From the NCBI GenBank assembly GCA_027575765.1, contig JANBPT010000286.1:1-47681 (forward strand): 47,681 bases of DNA. Reading direction: 5' to 3'. Position numbers and translations under genes: made by a program. How positions within the stretch are numbered: position 1 is the first letter of the stretch; the number at the start of each line of letters is the position of its first letter. The notes beneath the pieces were generated by a model that was not told the origin of the DNA, did not search any database, and worked only from the letters and a program-made list of their open reading frames with translations. Below are positions 43,833 to 47,681 of the stretch, piece after piece. The DNA comes from Tieghemiomyces parasiticus. Lineage: Eukaryota > Kickxellomycota > Dimargaritomycetes > Dimargaritales > Dimargaritaceae.

Positions 43833-43985
43833 TCCCCCAATGATGGACTTCCCCAGTCCCATGGTTGATGCCAATAGAACTCAACAGCTGATTTTATTGG
43901 TCCCACACCAGGCCCCCCCACTTCTTTATATTGTGCATGCCCTAGGCCTCTGCCCCAGATAAATACCCCTTCCTTATCAAGGTAA

Positions 43986-44408
43986 TATGATTGGGTAGGG
44001 GTAAATATTCAAGTCAGCAATGATACCAGCCAGATAGAATCCATTAAAAGTACAGCTTCCTCAAAGAGGACCAAAACAATACAGGATAAGGTTAGAGAGT
44101 TAGCCATTCCCAAAGACTGTATGTCTATGAAGCTCAATCTGGAAGGAAAGGCAAGGTTGTTGTTTAAGGCAGTTGACACTATGGGCAAAAAGCATCAAAC
44201 TTTAACCAGGAAACTTTCTTCAGATGGCTCATTGAAATGGTTAAACATGGCTTTAGCAGCAGTGACATTGCATCTGGCATCCTCACTAAGCTGGCCCAGT
44301 GCCATTGCCCATTTCCACCAGAAAGTAGGTATGCCTGAATCAGAGGCTACATATATGATCTACAGAATGACAAATGTGATGATCTACCAGAGAGGGTTCC
44401 TTGGATAA
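43986..44408 (+). pseudogene. Open coding relic of unknown element
   Basis: A 140-codon frame open from just after a stop at 43983 to TAA at 44406. An internal ATG at 44121 gives 95 aa. It reads like protein (for example KLNLEGKARLLFKAVDTMGKK and ALAAVTLHLASSLSWPSAIAHF) and contains no CpG. I do not recognise it. It may be a remnant of a transposon protein; an intact small gene is less likely in this block. Confidence 0.35.
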
Positions 44409-44999
44409 TGGCCTATTAACTACAATTGCAGGGGTAGCTACTGCTACAATGGGAATGGAGGCAATGAAGGCATACCTTAACAAGATATGGAAGCAACTAT
44501 AAGATAAAAAAAGGCAAGGTTTGGAGTATACAGCTTTGTACAAGGAATCTCATTCAAAATCAGTCAATGGTTAAATGAAAATAGGGACTTGTATGGTGGC
44601 AGAATTGTAAGGAGAAGTTAGAAAGTAAGCAAGTTAATAGGGCAACAAGCCTATGTTGAGATTGGAAGGTTGGTGTCACTAGTATAGGAAAAGGGTGCTA
44701 GGGACAGGACTAATTGTGCTTGAACTGGGAAGCAATCTAGGGTTGGGAGCCCTGGGCTTTGTACATGGGTTATTTGAGATCATTCTGGAAGGCTAAAGCT
44801 AGTTTTAGTCAGGATAATGAGACGCTATGCTAACCAATAAAAGAACATGGGAAATTTAATATTCTGGAAGGGGGTACATATAATTACATAATAGTTGGTT
44901 GGTAGTTACTAAAGTGGGAGACATCTATAAAAAATGGGGCTACATTGTCTGGTAGTACTGGAACTACTAGGGTGAGAGTACAATATATTAACTAGGTAA

Positions 45000-45330
45000 G
45001 TTGTGAGGCAGTCCATCCTTTATTGGGGCAGTCAGAGGACACTTGCTGTATATGTCTCTGACCAGTGTTAGCAGATGAAGTTTGGCAGTGGCCAACCTGT
45101 GAAAGAAGAGAAGAAAAAGGCATAGGAAAGAACTTGGCTTACAAGGCAAGAGAGGCAGCAAAGGCATTACATTGTAAACTAGCTTGCCCGTGAGGTGATG
45201 AGCTGATGCACATTAAAGCTCAACTTTACCTGGACCAGTGTTGTCATTTGCCTCCAACCACAGTTGATCACCAAAGGCAGGATACCACTGTCCACGTAGC
45301 TGGTCATAAAATGGTAGGGGTTTATCAAGA
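45000..45330 (+). repeat. Diverged direct repeat, copy 1
   Basis: Aligns in the same orientation to about 46300-46790, with matches such as GAGGCAGTCC against AAGGCAGTCT, GTTAGCAGATGA against GCTAATAGATGA, and AAAGCTCAACTTTACCTGG against AAAGCTTGACTTTCCCTGG. The copies are heavily diverged, with indels. They could be decayed long terminal repeats or two old copies of one element. Confidence 0.5.
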
Positions 45331-45830
45331 CTAGTCATCTTTCAGCAGTCTTGGCCCTGGCTGGTATTGGCCATTGGGTTTGGGCAATTGATCAATAGAG
45401 GGGCCTGTGGTAGGTGTGGCCATACTATCAGAGACACAAAGTAATTTTCATGTGTTGGATAATCTTTATTAGTACCAGCTTGGTGCCTTTATATATGGAA
45501 TAAGGCCTGTGGCTTGGGCCTAATTGCTACTGTGCTAGTATAGAGAAAAATAATAGGAAACTTAGGGGAGCTTAGAGAAGTGTTGCAAGTCATAGCAAGG
45601 GGAGGAATGGCCTAGATGGCTGTAACAGGTGGTGGGTAATCAGGTGGTGTAGCTGGCTATTGTTCTGGCTAGGTGTATGCATGGCTGAGTGAAGGGGGTG
45701 GTAAGGTCTTTAGTGGCTACTCTCTTGTGTAGTGTGGTGTGGGGTTGTTTAGGTGACCACAGGATAAATTTTCAGAACATTATATATATTTGGAACATGG
45801 GAAGCACCACCATAGATAGGGAAGAATAGA

Positions 45831-46247
45831 GTGAGATTACCTATAATGACCACACCTGGGCATGCACAAGTTGAAAACCACCTGACACCTTACCCACTCC
45901 TTTCCCAGCCGCCCATGCACACCAGCCTGAACAATAGCCATTATCTTCCTCCTAACCTTTTATACGTTATTGAAGCTATCTGGGCTACTTCTCCTTTTGA
46001 GCACCAGCTTGCTATACTTCCCCAAGCTTCTCTATGGTTCCCCTCTATTTTCTCTACACTGGCAATATACCAACAAGGCCCTAATCTATAGGCCCTCTTT
46101 CCCTATATATGGTACTTAAAGGTTGGCACTAATAAAAGAATACCATCCATAAAAGGCTATAATATTTGTATCTCTAATCCAGGATCACCCCTAATATCTA
46201 AAGTACAAGATGGGGGTAATAATGATCTAATAGTTGCATCATATTAG
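45831..46247 (+). pseudogene. Coding relic interrupted by a single amber stop
   Basis: One frame is open from 45831 to 46247 except for TAG at 46089-46091; on both sides it reads as protein-like sequence (for example LPPNLLYVIEAIWATSPFEHQL before and LKVGTNKRIPSIKGYNICIS after). A CAG-to-TAG or similar point change could have made the stop. The protein is unknown to me; it lies between the two direct repeats. Confidence 0.35.
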
Positions 46248-46299
46248 CCAATGACAATATGTTATAGTGGTAGTAACCATGGGTAAGGATGTATAGTAA

Positions 46300-46790
46300 G
46301 AAAGATGAGTTGTAAGGCAGTCTGTGGTATATTAAGACAGTATTTATACATGCCTCCAACTTGTGCTAATAGATGACACTCAGTAGTGGTAACCATGTGA
46401 ACATATGAGAGAGAGCAAGAGCACAGCATGTAAAAGGAGAGAGGGATAGCCAAGGTGTGGTAATGTTAAAGTAAGAGCTCCCACCAGAGTGTGGAAGTGT
46501 GTCCCCCCACCAGCCTCTGCCTCCTAGGGGAAGGAGGTCACCTGCACTAAGGCTGCCTCCCCCCTTCAGGATAATAGGGATTGTCTGTGGGCAGCTGTAA
46601 GACCTAGTAGGGCCCTTGTCCTTTTGCTCACTAATATACCATACTATTTGGCCTATTCTGACCATAACCATACCATGAGGTAGTTTGACCATGTGAAGAT
46701 GGTACCCTACAAAGCTTGACTTTCCCTGGCCTGCTGTTGCCATTCTATTGTGATCTACTTGATAATTGGAGGCAAGGTAATACTGTCTTG
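46300..46790 (+). repeat. Diverged direct repeat, copy 2
   Basis: Second copy of the repeat at 45000-45330, about 1.3-1.5 kb further right. With copy 1 it brackets the interrupted coding relic at 45831-46247, the arrangement expected of a decayed LTR element, but divergence is too high to be sure. Confidence 0.45.
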
Positions 46791-47681
46791 ATAATTTGTC
46801 AATGTAACTATGTATCCCAACCACTACTACTGTTGGGGCGTGATTAGTGCTGTTCTACTGTTTCCTAATGGGTAGGAATAGAGCCAAGGTGGCATTCCCT
46901 TTCTCACGTCCTTATGATAGACCCAGTTCCCAATGGTTTACTCACCCCTTGGCATCTTTTGCTCCCTCTCCCTGATCTCTGCTGCCACAGTTGACCTAAT
47001 GCAAGGAGAGGTTAGGCCTAAAGAATTACTCTAGTAACACCAGTGTGGGGATTTAGTTGTCCCCCTCAGACCAGCTCTCCTTTGGTGTGGGTCCAATCCA
47101 ACAGAGGCTAAATTTTTTGACATACCAGGCACACCTCCTGACGTGGGAATATGTGGAAAGGGGACCCCAAGCTCCAGCACCATTAGTGTTGGTGATGTGA
47201 AATGATCCCACAAGTTGGCGGGTTAGAACTGGTTTATGAGAGCAGCTGCAGCCAACCTTTTAAAATAATGAGGTGGTATGTTCATTGACTTGATTGGTTA
47301 GACTGTATGCATTTGCTAACTTTGGCAGCCTATGGATCAAGTAGGCCAGTCAGCAATATTACTAGATTGTGTGGAGAGGGTGTTGGACAGAGGAATGGCC
47401 TTGGAAGGGTGTAGAGTAGTTTGAATTTAAGGACATTGCTGAAACTGTTGAAAATTATTGATAGTAAGTCTGTGAGAAGGTTAGTAAATTGATTAGAATT
47501 CATGCAGATGAATATAAATCAACTGGGTGGAATACTATAGTATAGATTAGTGAACAAGACTAGGCAAAGAATATAAATATAATGAAAGTGAGGGGGGGTC
47601 TAACCTAGTAGGGGTGAAGAAGACCCAAAGCAAATTTAAACTTAAGGGTTGAGGGTGCCTAGTCCTAGCAAGGGTCTGGAG

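Larger units (their letters stand above)
41100..47681. repeat. CpG-depleted, transposon-relic region
   Basis: From about 41.1 kb to the window end the sequence has very few CpG dinucleotides. By eye I find about a dozen in the last 6.5 kb, while hundreds would be expected at its GC content. TpG and CpA are abundant. The change from the CpG-rich genic DNA is gradual over about 40.6-41.1 kb and then complete. The block contains an inverted repeat, diverged direct repeats and interrupted coding relics, and no intact gene. The composition is that expected when methylated CpG has been deaminated over time in silenced repeats. Confidence 0.8.

Noticed and set aside
1..47681. CRISPR arrays, prophage or bacterial operons
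   Set aside because: No regularly spaced short repeats, no bacterial-style gene clusters, and the genes are intron-bearing eukaryotic ones.

Overview
The window looks like nuclear DNA of a fungus. Eleven genes have clear eukaryotic or fungal identities or features: an Atf1-type bZIP, a DUF3020-type basic-domain protein, recyclin-1 with F-box and CAAX end, a 7TM-RGS protein, Uba4, Nar1, the PP2A scaffold subunit, a CCDC6-like coiled-coil protein, and an aminodeoxychorismate-lyase-like enzyme, plus two small or uncharacterised ORFs. Introns are short (about 70-310 nt) with GTAAGT/GTACGT-like donors and CAG/TAG acceptors, and often CTAAC/CTGAC branch sites. The CCDC6-like gene hints at an early-diverging lineage rather than a yeast; this is a weak inference. 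The gene-bearing part (1-40.6 kb) is GC-rich with C-ending codons.

Layout: 1-10 kb holds two transcription-factor genes (+), a DUF3020 protein (3555-4682) and an Atf1-type bZIP (8868-9974). They sit in large spaces with long pyrimidine-rich leaders. A small secreted protein (-, 10968-11225) and a large disordered protein (+, 12625-14481) follow. Then come an 11-exon gene of unknown function (-, 15084-18509), UBA4 (-, 18916-20368), recyclin-1 (+, 20825-23581), NAR1 (-, 24070-25533), the PP2A scaffold (-, 26230-28285), a CCDC6-like gene (-, 29166-30773), a small two-exon gene (+, 31348-31903) and a 7TM-RGS gene (-, 32213-33994). An unresolved multi-exon gene (+, about 35736-37324) and a seven-exon class-IV PLP enzyme resembling 4-amino-4-deoxychorismate lyase (-, 37831-39454) complete the genic part. 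Several of these are split into exons too short to stand out as ORFs. I reconstructed them by matching splice phases.

From about 41 kb to the end the DNA changes: almost no CpG (about a dozen in 6.5 kb by eye), excess TpG/CpA, and lower GC. It has a ~137-bp inverted repeat around ~1.8 kb, diverged direct repeats, and broken coding relics. This looks like a transposon graveyard eroded by CpG-directed cytosine deamination, next to an uneroded gene block, and it is the most unusual feature of the window.

Functional themes are housekeeping and signalling: Fe-S protein assembly (Nar1), tRNA thiolation/urmylation (Uba4), folate synthesis (the lyase), endosomal recycling (Rcy1), phosphatase and G-protein signalling (PP2A-A, RGS) and stress transcription (Atf1 type). 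I see no operon-like or defence-type system.
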